The notes under the pieces are model-generated. The model was not told the origin of the DNA, ran no database searches, and saw only the letters and a list, made by a program, of their open reading frames with translations. A program made the position numbers and the translations under genes. From Rhodothermus marinus DSM 4252 (GTDB taxonomy: Bacteria > Bacteroidota > Rhodothermia > Rhodothermales > Rhodothermaceae), in assembly GCF_000024845.1 (NCBI RefSeq), contig NC_013501.1, positions 1,120,001-1,184,000 of the forward strand: a stretch of 64,000 bases of DNA. The letters run 5' to 3'. Positions 31,601 through 38,359 of the stretch are shown here, in pieces; within the stretch, counting starts at the first letter, position 1, and each line of letters opens with the position of its first letter.

Positions 31601-31656
31601 CACTGGGTTAAGGAAGGCCGGAAAGTCACGTACTGCACGAGATACTGTGGAACCAT
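22660..31656 (-). CDS. giant secreted repeat protein with FN3 and von Willebrand type D domains
   Basis: 2998 residues. Order: signal peptide (hydrophobic 22-36, ending AFGQ); an N-terminal region with strands and an alternative helical region to about 345; a fibronectin type III domain (about 350-440, SIVLTWSAARGALSYNVYVA); a long middle part; an Ig-like or BACON-like segment (about 1190-1290); a VWD domain (about 1312-1480, GSWGDPHITTFDRRGYDFQG and LLGDADGNPNND); a segment resembling passenger repeats (WTGEGDGRRMSDCANW, about 1669); then about 5.7 copies of a 179-residue repeat (about 1803-2830) and a tail. It lacks a T9SS sorting domain of its own. Role is probably surface adhesion or matrix; no enzyme motif is seen. 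Confidence 0.85.
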   Translation of the reverse strand: MVPQYLVQYVTFRPSLTQWLHRLFLLISLSTFPVIAFGQRSTLLQKATNRLQVTIDTTSIALHIDPQLTVLIAPADQLPEDPVSSAKIGLLYLAQYDVQGNPLWLNSTLPPGWYRLQLLPNDSTLTVQLDDTRGHTLSVPASLDTTRPPSPDDAALRVGLSAYADALDFILRLDTYRLLRFSIPRTASSPPATQTDTLESLSRQALLQTLGHLRQLSAQIDTTRVLLVSTDNVVLAGAPEVDLETVTDEALQQGISFAVFIAARKYPGHPLGEAVRFEIQRIDSLQYLLRWLDIVGKTVARDTLTRQPAQRPLATALHFNATVGTPPEICLKLTDQQLCFNWPLTAEIPQNVAAVPGDGSIVLTWSAARGALSYNVYVAAEPGVTKANWMDKLEGRKLEDVTSPLVITGLRNDQTYYLVVTAVGVRGESRESAEVSATPTASPYQAEGPRSGGDLPREPIRLGPPLQGQTLIEHDGTVAIVIAPQELTMEAGEVRTLGVWIEDTEGNRFAGSPDYLDVVAVGQGWTVQWAEPGNLEVQAPSGGADIDSLLVIEVRSQLFPDSSYYAGQALVRLVQVRPDVAVIPETQLVWPVTYPLPTDEISRRRSLFAEAEWELAERPLFNPLGLMISVAVKEDSTGQYQVGQRIVSKGEGFSLGGQIEEIIAQRNGYVLLGVRLLPIEELYISYPFPDLLELAREGISPINPNTIQVIWPEELQNSLFKQDKSKQPCNVKVKVSGKLEVEAEQSGLAGQVGLGYTLKVTCKWEKSSGSVEAGFTLGISGALKLSQWDFQKDTEKLYTALVHWDYASISQLLEKVTFESELSATAQGSVSINYQLDLPTKGPTYLIPIALGTYSYQLFTYTAGLALRITLIDGILDGIKEEILGNTPEKNKTLKILSAELNASLSPSANIGKLLRLQSNAANVNISGTFSMNVIDLISYQAESDILNYYKANFKLSPFTIGPILGFVKTKSATFSPLIVEETKVLFLLGLGLRPYMTISPQGITDYGTIVNQQKGKSNLTKSRISANTGASAELVFQSELIDFVNQILEKILEKIPDNDFIANIRKITEDGKISLKDITFWEKDIGDISLAQPARVDRTQNRVSGILKGYYRWAKQIFLYQLQNNQLIKLGEASPQGNTFTVSYDPTQLDCSTPTGGLAHLISSTVIPVLNLFTIPLGYSYLGQVDLCNPEFRLEPSRLEFTGQKGDRLQKITHAIAKDADTVSVSVSDVQGPFTVTPTQATITPPDSAVTLTVQTECTEDRLGQSLTGNARVTFATNEKQIPRTLSLSLSCNDDEDDPEENPPITGNLPPARGGSWGDPHITTFDRRGYDFQGIGDYLVSRSTLPGDLFEIQVRHKPWANSNRVSVNAALAANVDGHRVEVYPDSTSNFLAIWINGQRISGTHWTQALSGGGSVVAQGTQVIISWQDGSALTVRRRDNIFDYHVLVNGFRRGHLIGLLGDADGNPNNDLRLRDGTVLENPLERDLYLTAFREDWRIPFGSEESLFSQGPDLYDPLFPDPNNLFTVEDLPEDLRSWAELICRLQGIVTETFLRACILDVAVTRDPNFALSSLGLDPNVPGVHLQPKTLFVPLGEPDRTRQLGALVTGVEDKTLFWEASEGVTINPITNNLVKVSVPDVEGVYEVRARLAADSSIQDVAYLLVKPPTYVIWTGEGDGRRMSDCANWLNNQCPGPNNDVYILVAQPVTIELDGRTVYSLVAQGPITFRGSLTLKSGGELRSEIALSASQVPASVAALVQERLSVAAKAGGAALAQAAGAAWTGGTITVEQGALQLAGEVTLGSVTLSGQLVNLGHLKISDITTYDLTLQTNSRLENRGTIEQTGDLYATASSAQLINHGRWILMGSSPDFYTNSTYTNPTFQNEGYLAYQGSGTADWYYLHFTNRDSLEVRSGTWRFDYGTLTLEGGTYIVADSAQLVRNSGTTTLRASQPSPIAGRFLLTGATTVTGDTAHFVGSGLELADVTLSGQLVNLGRLKISNITTYDLTLQTNSRLENRGTIEQTGDLYATASSAQLINHGRWILMGNNSDFYTNSTYTNPTFQNEGYLAYQGSGTADWNYLHFTNRDSLEVQGGTWRFDYGMLTLEGGTYTVASGALLVRNSGTTTLRASQPSPIAGRFLLTGATTISGDTAHFVGSGLELADVTLSGQLVNLGRLKISDITTYDLTLQTNSRLENRGTIEQTGDLYATASSAQLINHGRWILMGNNSDFYTNSTSTNPTFQNEGYLAYQGSGTADWNYLHFTNRDSLEVQGGTWRFDYGMLTLEGGTYTVASGALLVRNSGTTTLRASQPSPIAGRFLLTGATTVTGDTAHFVGSGLELADVTLSGQLVNLGRLKISNITTYDLTLQTNSRLENRGTIEQTGDLYATASSAQLINHGRWILMGNNSDFYTNSTSTNPTFQNEGYLAYQGSGTADWNYLHFTNRDSLEVRSGTWRFDYGTLTLEGGTYIVADSAQLVRNSGTTTLRASQPSPIAGRFLLTGATTVTGDTAHFVGSGLELADVTLSGQLVNLGRLKISNITTYDLTLQTNSRLENRGTIEQTGDLYATASSAQLINHGRWILMGNNSDFYTNSTSTNPTFQNEGYLAYQGSGTADWNYLNFTNRDSLEVQGGTWRFDYGMLTLEGGTYTVASGALLVRNSGTTTLRASQPSPIAGRFLLTGATTISGDTAHFVGSGLELADVTLSGQLVNLGRLKISDITTYDLTLQTNSRLENRGTIEQTGDLYATASSAQLINHGRWILMGNNPDFYTNSTYTNPTFQNEGYLAYQGSGTTDWNYLNFTNRDSLEVRSGTWRFDYGTLRLEGGTYTVASGALLQVNTSTLTLQGLLAATLDGRMVFNAGVVRTPPDTTAATDWPVLNFQGNGLEWQGGVLEGDTTLTNQGLLRITGPVGLRSHLVNTGTLAVEATFYGRAPALLENRAGARIEFRGDYHQYRDGGSSYGRMTLQNDGLLIKTAGTGTSTIDACVGGSGQIQGSFNIQCNL
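23165..26250 (-). repeat. tandem 537-bp coding repeats (five full, one partial)
   Basis: Units begin at 26250, 25713, 25176, 24639, 24102 and 23565 on the minus strand, exactly 537 bp (179 codons) apart. The sixth breaks off near 23165. Each encodes VTLSGQLVNLG...HFVGSGLELAD. Copies are nearly identical at DNA level, including third positions, with a few recurring variant blocks. Such perfect repetition implies recent expansion or ongoing recombination. Confidence 0.95.
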
Positions 31657-31726
31657 AGCACTATTTCAAGCCTGACTACCTGGATCGGTTCAGTATTATT
31701 CTATGGAGAGAGCGAGAGCGAGACAA

Positions 31727-32362
31727 TCACCCGCGAGGGGGATTTTGCAGGAGGCGGCTGACGGCTTCGGCCCGGTTACGGGCCTGTAGCTTCCGGTAGA
31801 TATGGCGGATGTGGGTGCGGACGGTTTCTATACTGAGGTATAGGCGCTCTGCGATTTCTGCATTTGATAAGCCTCTGGCCAGCAGGTGGAGCACTTCCTG
31901 TTCCCGTGGGGTAAGTTGCTGTAGGGCAGCGGCTGGCGCAAGCTGATGACGAAATAGCTCCAGAGCCCGACGGGCAACGCCTGCCGACATCCAGGATCCA
32001 CCCTGATGTACAATTCGAATAGCTGAAATCAGATGTTCGGGCAGATCCCGTTTGAGCAGATAGCCGGAAGCGCCAGCCTGAATGGCTTCCAGAATATGCT
32101 GGTTGTCATCAAAGACGGTCAACACCAGAAATTCTGCATGCGGTAATTGTGGACGTAACGCACGAATCAGGGTAAGGCCAGAGGCATCAGGCAGTCCAAT
32201 ATCCACCAGAATAACATCCGGAGCACATTGTGGAAGCGATTGTTGGGCTTCCCGGGCACTGGCAAAGCTCCCGACCAGGGTGAGGTTCTCGGTCGTTTCA
32301 AGTAAGAACGCAATGGTATCACGTACAATCGCTTCGTCGTCGACCAGCGCTATACGGATCAT
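31727..32362 (-). CDS. NarL/LuxR-family response regulator
   Basis: 211 residues from the ATG at 32362; a GTG at 32380 in frame is an alternative. Receiver domain with VDDE, phosphoacceptor Asp54 (ILVDIGLPDASG) and Lys in LLKRDLP; LuxR-type HTH at about 145-205 (LTPREQEVLHLLARGLSNAEIAERLYLSIETVRTH in parts). It lies between the kinase gene (36-base gap) and the giant protein gene (70-base gap), all on the minus strand, so it probably controls the surface-protein locus. Confidence 0.9.
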   Translation of the reverse strand: MIRIALVDDEAIVRDTIAFLLETTENLTLVGSFASAREAQQSLPQCAPDVILVDIGLPDASGLTLIRALRPQLPHAEFLVLTVFDDNQHILEAIQAGASGYLLKRDLPEHLISAIRIVHQGGSWMSAGVARRALELFRHQLAPAAALQQLTPREQEVLHLLARGLSNAEIAERLYLSIETVRTHIRHIYRKLQARNRAEAVSRLLQNPPRG

Positions 32363-32398
32363 ACCAGTACATTTGATCACGTTGAAAGCATATATTGC

Positions 32399-35302
32399 CT
32401 ACTTCACGCTGTCAATCCCCCGATCGGGGGAAAGCGGCAAGCACAACGCGAGGCAGGTTCCCTGGCCGGGAGCAGAGATAATCTGCAGATGGCCCTGAAG
32501 CTGTGCTACGCGCTCTTCCATAAAGCGGAGACCTCGACGCTGTACAGCTTGCGGATCAAATCCTCGTCCATTATCGCAGAGGCGGAGATACAGGGCATTG
32601 TTGTCCAATTGAACCTGGAAAAAGACCGTGTTGGCTGCGGCGTGCTGAAGGATGTTGCGCATCCCTTCTTTGACAATGCGCACAATGTGTAGACGGCGTT
32701 CGGCGTCAATGGTGAGGTCCGGAAAGACTTCGGGTAAGTCGAAGCGTACCTGTAGGCCACCTGATTCAGCCATCTGGCGTACGGTCTCACGCAGGTAGCC
32801 GAGAAGTATAGAGAGACGGTCATTTGCCGGATCGGTAGACCAGAGCAGCAGACGAAGCTGGTCAAGGGCTGTACGTGCCAGTTCGGCGGCCTGATGCAGA
32901 CGATGGGACAGGGCTTCCCTGTCAGATAGCTGCCGTAGCGAAGTGGTGAGTAAGAAGTAGATGCTGGTCAGTGTGGCTCCTACCTCGTCATGCAGATCCC
33001 TGCTCAGCCGCCGTCGTTCTTGTTCGAGTACCTGTCGGGCCAACAGCAGACGGCGATAGCGTTCCGAAAGGATGAAAAAAACCAGCCCGGCCGTTACGAT
33101 GGAGACAAGTAGCAGCATGGCTACCCGGAAGCCATTGGTTTCCCACAGATATGGCTGAACTGCGAAACGTAGGGGTTGAGGTAAATGGCCGATCTGGCCA
33201 TCCGGCCCAATGGCCTCCAGGTGCAGGTGATACGTGCCCGGTTGTAGGCCGCTTAATAGAAGCTGACTCTGGGTCCCCAGGTCGATGATCTCACGGCGTT
33301 GGCCCTCAAGCGTAACGCGGTAGCGTACTCCCTGAGGATAAGACAGAAACAGACCGCGAAATACAAATCCGAGCGTGCGTTCGGAGGGAGGAAGGAGCAA
33401 CGGTTGGCCATAGAAGGGCTGTGCTTGTAGACGTAGACCGCGGGCACGCAGCACAGCGAGCACCACCGGTCGGGGAGCAAATGGATAGGGACGAATCGCC
33501 TGGGGATTGAACCAGACGAGTCCATGAGTGCCTCCAAAGTATACATTTCCTTCTGTATCGATAGTATAAGCACCTCGGTTGAATTCAGTCATCCCAACAC
33601 CCTCCGAGGCGCTGTACACACGAAAACGCAAATGGGGCAGGCTGCGGAGGTCAGCATAGACCAGCCCCTGGTTGGTACTCATCCAGAGTCGATGGTCCGT
33701 GCGGATCAGGCCGTAGACGGTACGGGAAGGTAGGCCATCTGATTCATTCCAGTGGTCCCAGTGGCCGGCATGGTAGCGCCAGAGTCCCTGGCTGGTGCCA
33801 AGCCAGTGGCCATCGGAGTCGTAATGCTGGCTCCATACAGTAAGCTGAAGAGGAAGCGGCACCGGATACGCCTCGCGAACCTGCCCCTGTGCGTTGAGAT
33901 GCAGGCGAATCAGGCCGGAGCCGGTCCCTATCCAGAGCGTGTCCTGCACCCGAGTCAGGCTTCGAATAGGGGACTCCACCTGGTAGCGCAGCTGTACGGA
34001 GTAGCGCCGAGCATCAATGTAATAAAGTGTTCCGTCATAACTTCCAGCCCATAACCCGGTTCGATCGGGTAGCAATGCGGTAAACGTATTCGGACCGGGC
34101 GCCCGGTGGGCTGAAGGTGCGGGTAACAGCGAAAATGCACAGTCTATACAGAACAGTCCGCGATCGGTACCGACCCAGATTTGTCCCTGGGTATCTTCAG
34201 CAAGCGCCCAGATAAATGCATTAGGAAGCGAAACAGTACGATCCAGTTGCCAGTTCTCCTGCTGCCAGTGAAACCGATACAGGCCTCCGCCAATAGTGCC
34301 TACCCATAGCCGACCGGTACGGTCTCGGAGGATTGCCGACACATATCCACTGTTTAACCCCTGGTGCTGACTCAGCACGCGAAAGTCAGGACGCCAGGGG
34401 TCCCATACGTATACGCCACCAATAGTGCCAATCCAGATTCTGCCCTGTGCATCAGCAACAAGGGAGAGAACGTAGCGGGCGAGTTGGGTCCGATAAGGAA
34501 AGGGAACCAAGAGTTGTCGGATATCTCCATGGGGCGCAATTACCCAGGCGCCCGTTTCGGTTGCAACCCAGAGACGGCGAGCACCATCAAGCGCCATGCC
34601 TCGAAAGGGGGAAGGAAGTGCGTAAGCTGAAAGGGGACGAATCTGACAGGCAGCTGCGGTATAGTAGGCATGGAGATGGTTCTGATAGTATACCCAGAGA
34701 CGGCGATAGGCATCCAGATAAAGCTGCGTAACACCAGGCGTATGCAGGATGGTTATAGCCGTTGTGTCGGGTGGACGACACCATAACGTATCGTGTTGCG
34801 CCCACCAGAGGGTTCCATCAGGAGCTACCTGCCAGGCTATCGGGGTGGGAACGGCAGAGGTGTCCGCACAGGGAAAAGGCTGGCCGGGACGGTGGAGTCG
34901 GGGGCCACAGGCCGTCCAGATCCAGGCTTCTCCATCCGACGATACGCTGAGGGCATAAGGAGGATAGGCCTGAAAGGTGTCTGTGTGGGTGGGCTTGACC
35001 AGCAGGTGCATACCGGTATGGGCCCATACACGCTGGTAGCGGTCGACCTGGAGTGCTGCGGGCGAGGTCAGAGGTGCCAGCCCCCCTTTCGGATGCCAAT
35101 AATGCCGCCAGGTGCGCACCGTTACACCATCCCAGCGTGCAATACCTTCTAACGTGCTCATCCAGAGAAAGCCAGTGCTATCTGCCGCCAGTCTGTAGAC
35201 AGAGAGCTGGGGCAGCAAACCTTCCAGCGGCACAGCATGGAGCCGTAGCGTATCGCCTGCCGGGAGCACCCATCCGACAAGGAACAGCAGCCAGAGGGTC
35301 AT
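32399..35302 (-). CDS. large sensor histidine kinase with beta-propeller sensor (HisKA_3)
   Basis: About 967 residues from the ATG at 35302; a longer reading to 35509 adds an AT-rich leader without signal peptide. A hydrophobic signal (MTLWLLFLVGWVLPAG) leads into two sets of short WD-like Reg_prop repeats (repeating GxxWxGTxxGL, about 40-630), a Y_Y_Y domain (about 660-735), one TM helix (about 740-765), a HisKA_3 dimerisation domain with RDLHDEVGATLTSI (His771) and HATPase_c (to the end). It is the typical Bacteroidota periplasmic-sensor plus NarL-type kinase architecture and pairs with the regulator at 31727. Ligand unknown. Confidence 0.9.
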   Translation of the reverse strand: MTLWLLFLVGWVLPAGDTLRLHAVPLEGLLPQLSVYRLAADSTGFLWMSTLEGIARWDGVTVRTWRHYWHPKGGLAPLTSPAALQVDRYQRVWAHTGMHLLVKPTHTDTFQAYPPYALSVSSDGEAWIWTACGPRLHRPGQPFPCADTSAVPTPIAWQVAPDGTLWWAQHDTLWCRPPDTTAITILHTPGVTQLYLDAYRRLWVYYQNHLHAYYTAAACQIRPLSAYALPSPFRGMALDGARRLWVATETGAWVIAPHGDIRQLLVPFPYRTQLARYVLSLVADAQGRIWIGTIGGVYVWDPWRPDFRVLSQHQGLNSGYVSAILRDRTGRLWVGTIGGGLYRFHWQQENWQLDRTVSLPNAFIWALAEDTQGQIWVGTDRGLFCIDCAFSLLPAPSAHRAPGPNTFTALLPDRTGLWAGSYDGTLYYIDARRYSVQLRYQVESPIRSLTRVQDTLWIGTGSGLIRLHLNAQGQVREAYPVPLPLQLTVWSQHYDSDGHWLGTSQGLWRYHAGHWDHWNESDGLPSRTVYGLIRTDHRLWMSTNQGLVYADLRSLPHLRFRVYSASEGVGMTEFNRGAYTIDTEGNVYFGGTHGLVWFNPQAIRPYPFAPRPVVLAVLRARGLRLQAQPFYGQPLLLPPSERTLGFVFRGLFLSYPQGVRYRVTLEGQRREIIDLGTQSQLLLSGLQPGTYHLHLEAIGPDGQIGHLPQPLRFAVQPYLWETNGFRVAMLLLVSIVTAGLVFFILSERYRRLLLARQVLEQERRRLSRDLHDEVGATLTSIYFLLTTSLRQLSDREALSHRLHQAAELARTALDQLRLLLWSTDPANDRLSILLGYLRETVRQMAESGGLQVRFDLPEVFPDLTIDAERRLHIVRIVKEGMRNILQHAAANTVFFQVQLDNNALYLRLCDNGRGFDPQAVQRRGLRFMEERVAQLQGHLQIISAPGQGTCLALCLPLSPDRGIDSVK

Positions 35303-35448
35303 GGCAATGATTGGGAATGTAAGGTTTCCGCCTACAGAAGAATCAGGGACTTGCTGAAACAGAAAATATAACCTTCCTGTCGCGATCCTCTGATGTTCGG
35401 AGCGTATATCCTTATAGAAAAGGAAAAAAATAAACCGCGGAGGGCGCC

Positions 35449-36411
35449 ATGTTGAAGATTCGCCGCATTCTGTTTGCTGATGATTTTTCGGAGTGTGCAG
35501 AAAAGGCACTCCCTATTGCACTGGCGCTGGCTCAGGAACATGAAGCCGAGCTGCATCTGCTGCATGTGGTCGTGCCGTATGAAGATGCACGCGGGCTTTC
35601 GGCGCTAAGTGAGGAGCAGGAGGCGCAGCTCAAACAGCAAATGCAGGAGCGGCTGGCTGCTATCCGAAAAGCGCAGCCCCGGGCAGCGGCTGGTGCATTG
35701 AAAACCGTGGTAGCGATCGAGCGAGATCTGGCACCGGCGCTTGGTATCCTGGGCTATGCAGAGGATCACGATATCGATGTGATCGTGATGGGTACACACG
35801 GACGCCGGGGATTCCGGCACTTCTTAATGGGGAGCGTGGCCGAAGAAGTGGTGCGGCTGGCTCATTGCCCGGTGATCACCACGCGGCAGCAGGTGGATCC
35901 CTGGCACGTGCACCCGCCTCGCCGGATTCTGGTACCGGTGGATTTCTCCGAGCACAGCCGGACCGCCCTTCGCTACGGGCGCGAGCTGGCAGCAGCCTTC
36001 GGTGGGCATCTTACCGTCCTGTACGTCATCGAAGAGATTTTGCATCCAGCCTTCTACAACACGGGCGTCTTTTCAATCTATGATGTGATGCCCGATATCG
36101 AAGAGCGTTCAAAGAAGGCGCTGGAAGAGTTCGTGGTGCGTACTGATGGACCGGACGTGCCGGTGAATTATCGGGTGGTGCATGGCCGGGCCGTGCGAGA
36201 GATCCTGCATGAGGCAGAGCGTGAACCGGCCGATCTGATCGTTATGGCCACCCATGGATTGACCGGGCTGCAGCACCTGCTGCTGGGTAGCGTGACCGAG
36301 CGGGTTATCCGACAGGCGCCCTGTCCGGTGTTTGTTGTGAAAGTCTTTGGGAAGTCGCTGTTGCGACCGACTGAGGCCGAAGCTTCCCAAAAAGTGAACA
36401 CCTCGACCTGA
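35449..36411 (+). CDS. universal stress protein, two UspA domains
   Basis: 320 residues with two UspA domains in tandem: about 1-145 (ILFADDFSECAEKALPIAL... GTHGRRGFRHFLMGSVAEEV) and about 155-305 (ILVPVDFSEHSRTALRYGREL... ATHGLTGLQHLLLGSVTERV). Both have the GxHGxxG-x8-GS nucleotide-binding loop. Such proteins bind ATP or act as stress modulators in the cytoplasm. A good ribosome site precedes it. It is followed by the TonB gene after 34 bases and is divergent from the sensor kinase at 35302. Confidence 0.93.
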   Translation: MLKIRRILFADDFSECAEKALPIALALAQEHEAELHLLHVVVPYEDARGLSALSEEQEAQLKQQMQERLAAIRKAQPRAAAGALKTVVAIERDLAPALGILGYAEDHDIDVIVMGTHGRRGFRHFLMGSVAEEVVRLAHCPVITTRQQVDPWHVHPPRRILVPVDFSEHSRTALRYGRELAAAFGGHLTVLYVIEEILHPAFYNTGVFSIYDVMPDIEERSKKALEEFVVRTDGPDVPVNYRVVHGRAVREILHEAEREPADLIVMATHGLTGLQHLLLGSVTERVIRQAPCPVFVVKVFGKSLLRPTEAEASQKVNTST

Positions 36412-36445
36412 CACGCGGGCTTCCGAAGAAGCCGGGAGGTGTGCC

Positions 36446-37222
36446 ATGACGGCCCGGATCAAAGGAGGATGGCGGGCTCCACGACCGGCGCCCGTTGCTG
36501 AGAAGGCGCCAGCAGACGAACAGCCGACGCTTCGCCGGCGAGCGCCTTACAAAGTACCTGAAGCCGACCTGCGTCAATACTACCGGCTGTTAATCATGCT
36601 GGGACTGGCGCTGGCGCTGGCCCTGCTGATCGTGCTATTTAGAATTCCATGGCGGCCGAAGACGGAGGTAGCCCTGGCCGTTACCGAGCAGGAAGTGGTG
36701 CAGCTGGAGGAGATCGTGCAGACGCGTCAGGAGCTACCACCGCCTCCGCTACCACGTCCAACCGTTCCCGTAGCAGTGCCCGACGAGACGATTCTGGAAG
36801 AGGAGCCGGTGAGTTTTGACGTCTCGCTGGATATCAACGAAGCAATCACTGAATTGCCACCGCCTCCGCCCCCTCCAGAGCCCGAACAGGAAGCGCAGCC
36901 CGAAGAAGAGCAGGAGATCTTCGTTGTGGTGGAGGAGATGCCGGAAATTATTGGTGGAATTGAACGACTCTACGAACTGCTGGAGTACCCCGAGCTGGCC
37001 CGTAAAGCAGGCATGGAGGGGTTGGTGGTTGTGCAATTCGTGGTGGAACCCGACGGGAGCGTGAGCAATGTGCAGGTGATTCGTTCGGCCGGTCGACTGT
37101 TGGACGAGGCGGCCATCAGGGCGGTGAAACAGCTGCGGTTCAAGCCCGGACGGCAGCGCGGGCGTCCGGTCCGGGTTCGGTTTTCGCTGCCCATTCGGTT
37201 TAAGCTGCAGTCATCCCAGTAG
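36446..37222 (+). CDS. TonB-family energy transducer
   Basis: 258 residues. Basic N-terminus, one TM helix (about 50-68, LIMLGLALALALLIVLF), two Pro/Glu-rich spacers (ELPPPPLPRP at about 92-101; ELPPPPPPPEPE at about 135-146), and a C-terminal TonB domain (about 180-255, GLVVVQFVVEPDGSVSNVQV). It should couple proton motive force to outer-membrane TonB-dependent transporters. A strong ribosome site (GGGAGGT) precedes it. The unusual point is its position between two stress-protein genes; no ExbB/ExbD is nearby. Confidence 0.9.
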   Translation: MTARIKGGWRAPRPAPVAEKAPADEQPTLRRRAPYKVPEADLRQYYRLLIMLGLALALALLIVLFRIPWRPKTEVALAVTEQEVVQLEEIVQTRQELPPPPLPRPTVPVAVPDETILEEEPVSFDVSLDINEAITELPPPPPPPEPEQEAQPEEEQEIFVVVEEMPEIIGGIERLYELLEYPELARKAGMEGLVVVQFVVEPDGSVSNVQVIRSAGRLLDEAAIRAVKQLRFKPGRQRGRPVRVRFSLPIRFKLQSSQ

Positions 37223-37245
37223 AAATTCACAACAAAGAAGAGCCT

Positions 37246-38160
37246 ATGTGGCGCAACATTCTGGTTCCTACGGACTTTTCCGGGGCGGCCCGGCAGGCAT
37301 TGCAGCTGGCCGTGCGGCTGGCCCCGCAGGACTGTACAGTTCACCTGCTTCATGTGATTACCCCGACTGAGAGTGATCCATACAGCCCGGTACGGCTGCG
37401 TCCCGAAGCACAGGCACGGGAGCGAACGCCTGAGGAGGTAACAGAGGAACTGCTTCATCAGCTGAGTGACGAGGTGGCGGCTGAGCATGGGGCTGTCGCG
37501 CGTGCCTGGCGGCGCGCTTCGGACGTAGTCGGGGCCGTTCTGGACTATGCCGATACCGTGGAGGCCGAACTGATCGTGCTGGGCACGCATGGCCGCCGCG
37601 GACTGCAACGCTTTCTGCTGGGGAGCGTAGCCGAAACCATTGTGCGCCGCGCTTCAGTACCCGTACTGACCGTGCGCGAGCACGCCCGCGTGCCGGAAGC
37701 CATCCAGCATATCCTGGTGCCCACGGACTTTTCCGAGGACGCCCGTATGGCGCTGCGCGAGGCCGCCCGCTGGGCCGCCCACTTCCGGGCTCGACTGACC
37801 CTCCTGCATGTGCTGGCCCCGGCCGTCATTCCCGTCTCGGTGACCGAGATGGCCGCCGTCTATGAGGTCATGCCGGGGCTGCAGGAGCGCATTCAGGAAG
37901 AACTCACGCGCTGGATCGAAGCCGAAGTGCCCGAGACCGTGTCCTCTGACGTTCGCATCGAAGAAGGGCCGGTCGATCTGACCATCCTGGAGCAGGCCCG
38001 ACAGGAACAGGCCGATCTGATCGTGATGGCGACCCACGGTCGCTCCGGCGTGGCCCGCTGGCTGCTGGGCAGCGTGACCGAACGCGTGTTGCGCCAGGCG
38101 CCCTGTCCGGTGCTTACCCTCCGCCATCGCGAACTGCCCCCGGAGCCTTCCCTTCATTGA
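37246..38160 (+). CDS. universal stress protein, two UspA domains
   Basis: 304 residues, two UspA domains (about 1-140 and 145-295), both with the loop LGTHGRRGLQRFLLGSVAET and ATHGRSGVARWLLGSVTERV. It is paralogous to the gene at 35449. It starts 24 bases after tonB, so the three genes form one likely operon. The palindromic region 38179-38216 after it may end the transcript or regulate the nitroreductase gene. Confidence 0.92.
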   Translation: MWRNILVPTDFSGAARQALQLAVRLAPQDCTVHLLHVITPTESDPYSPVRLRPEAQARERTPEEVTEELLHQLSDEVAAEHGAVARAWRRASDVVGAVLDYADTVEAELIVLGTHGRRGLQRFLLGSVAETIVRRASVPVLTVREHARVPEAIQHILVPTDFSEDARMALREAARWAAHFRARLTLLHVLAPAVIPVSVTEMAAVYEVMPGLQERIQEELTRWIEAEVPETVSSDVRIEEGPVDLTILEQARQEQADLIVMATHGRSGVARWLLGSVTERVLRQAPCPVLTLRHRELPPEPSLH

Positions 38161-38178
38161 GCGAAAGCTGTGTAAGCA

Positions 38179-38216
38179 AATCCCCTACGACACCACCGGG
38201 GATTCCCCTACAGGGG
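38179..38216. promoter_or_regulatory. GC-rich palindromes between usp and nitroreductase genes
   Basis: AATCCCC (38179-38185) with GGGGATT (38198-38204), overlapped by GGGGATTCCCC (38198-38208) and CCCCTACAGGGG (38205-38216). These may form alternative hairpins, or operator sites for a dimeric regulator. No T run is present, so it is a poor rho-independent terminator. Confidence 0.4.
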
Positions 38217-38359
38217 CGTGCGTTTTCTTCCGGTATCTTTAGCCCTCTGTAAATCGATAACTTCCTTTCAGCCTGTGCAGCACAACGCCCGCCGGCATAA
38301 TTCCGGCACCGTGACGCATGGAGGTGACGATTCGCAGCGATCCCAAAAGCAGCGAGGGC

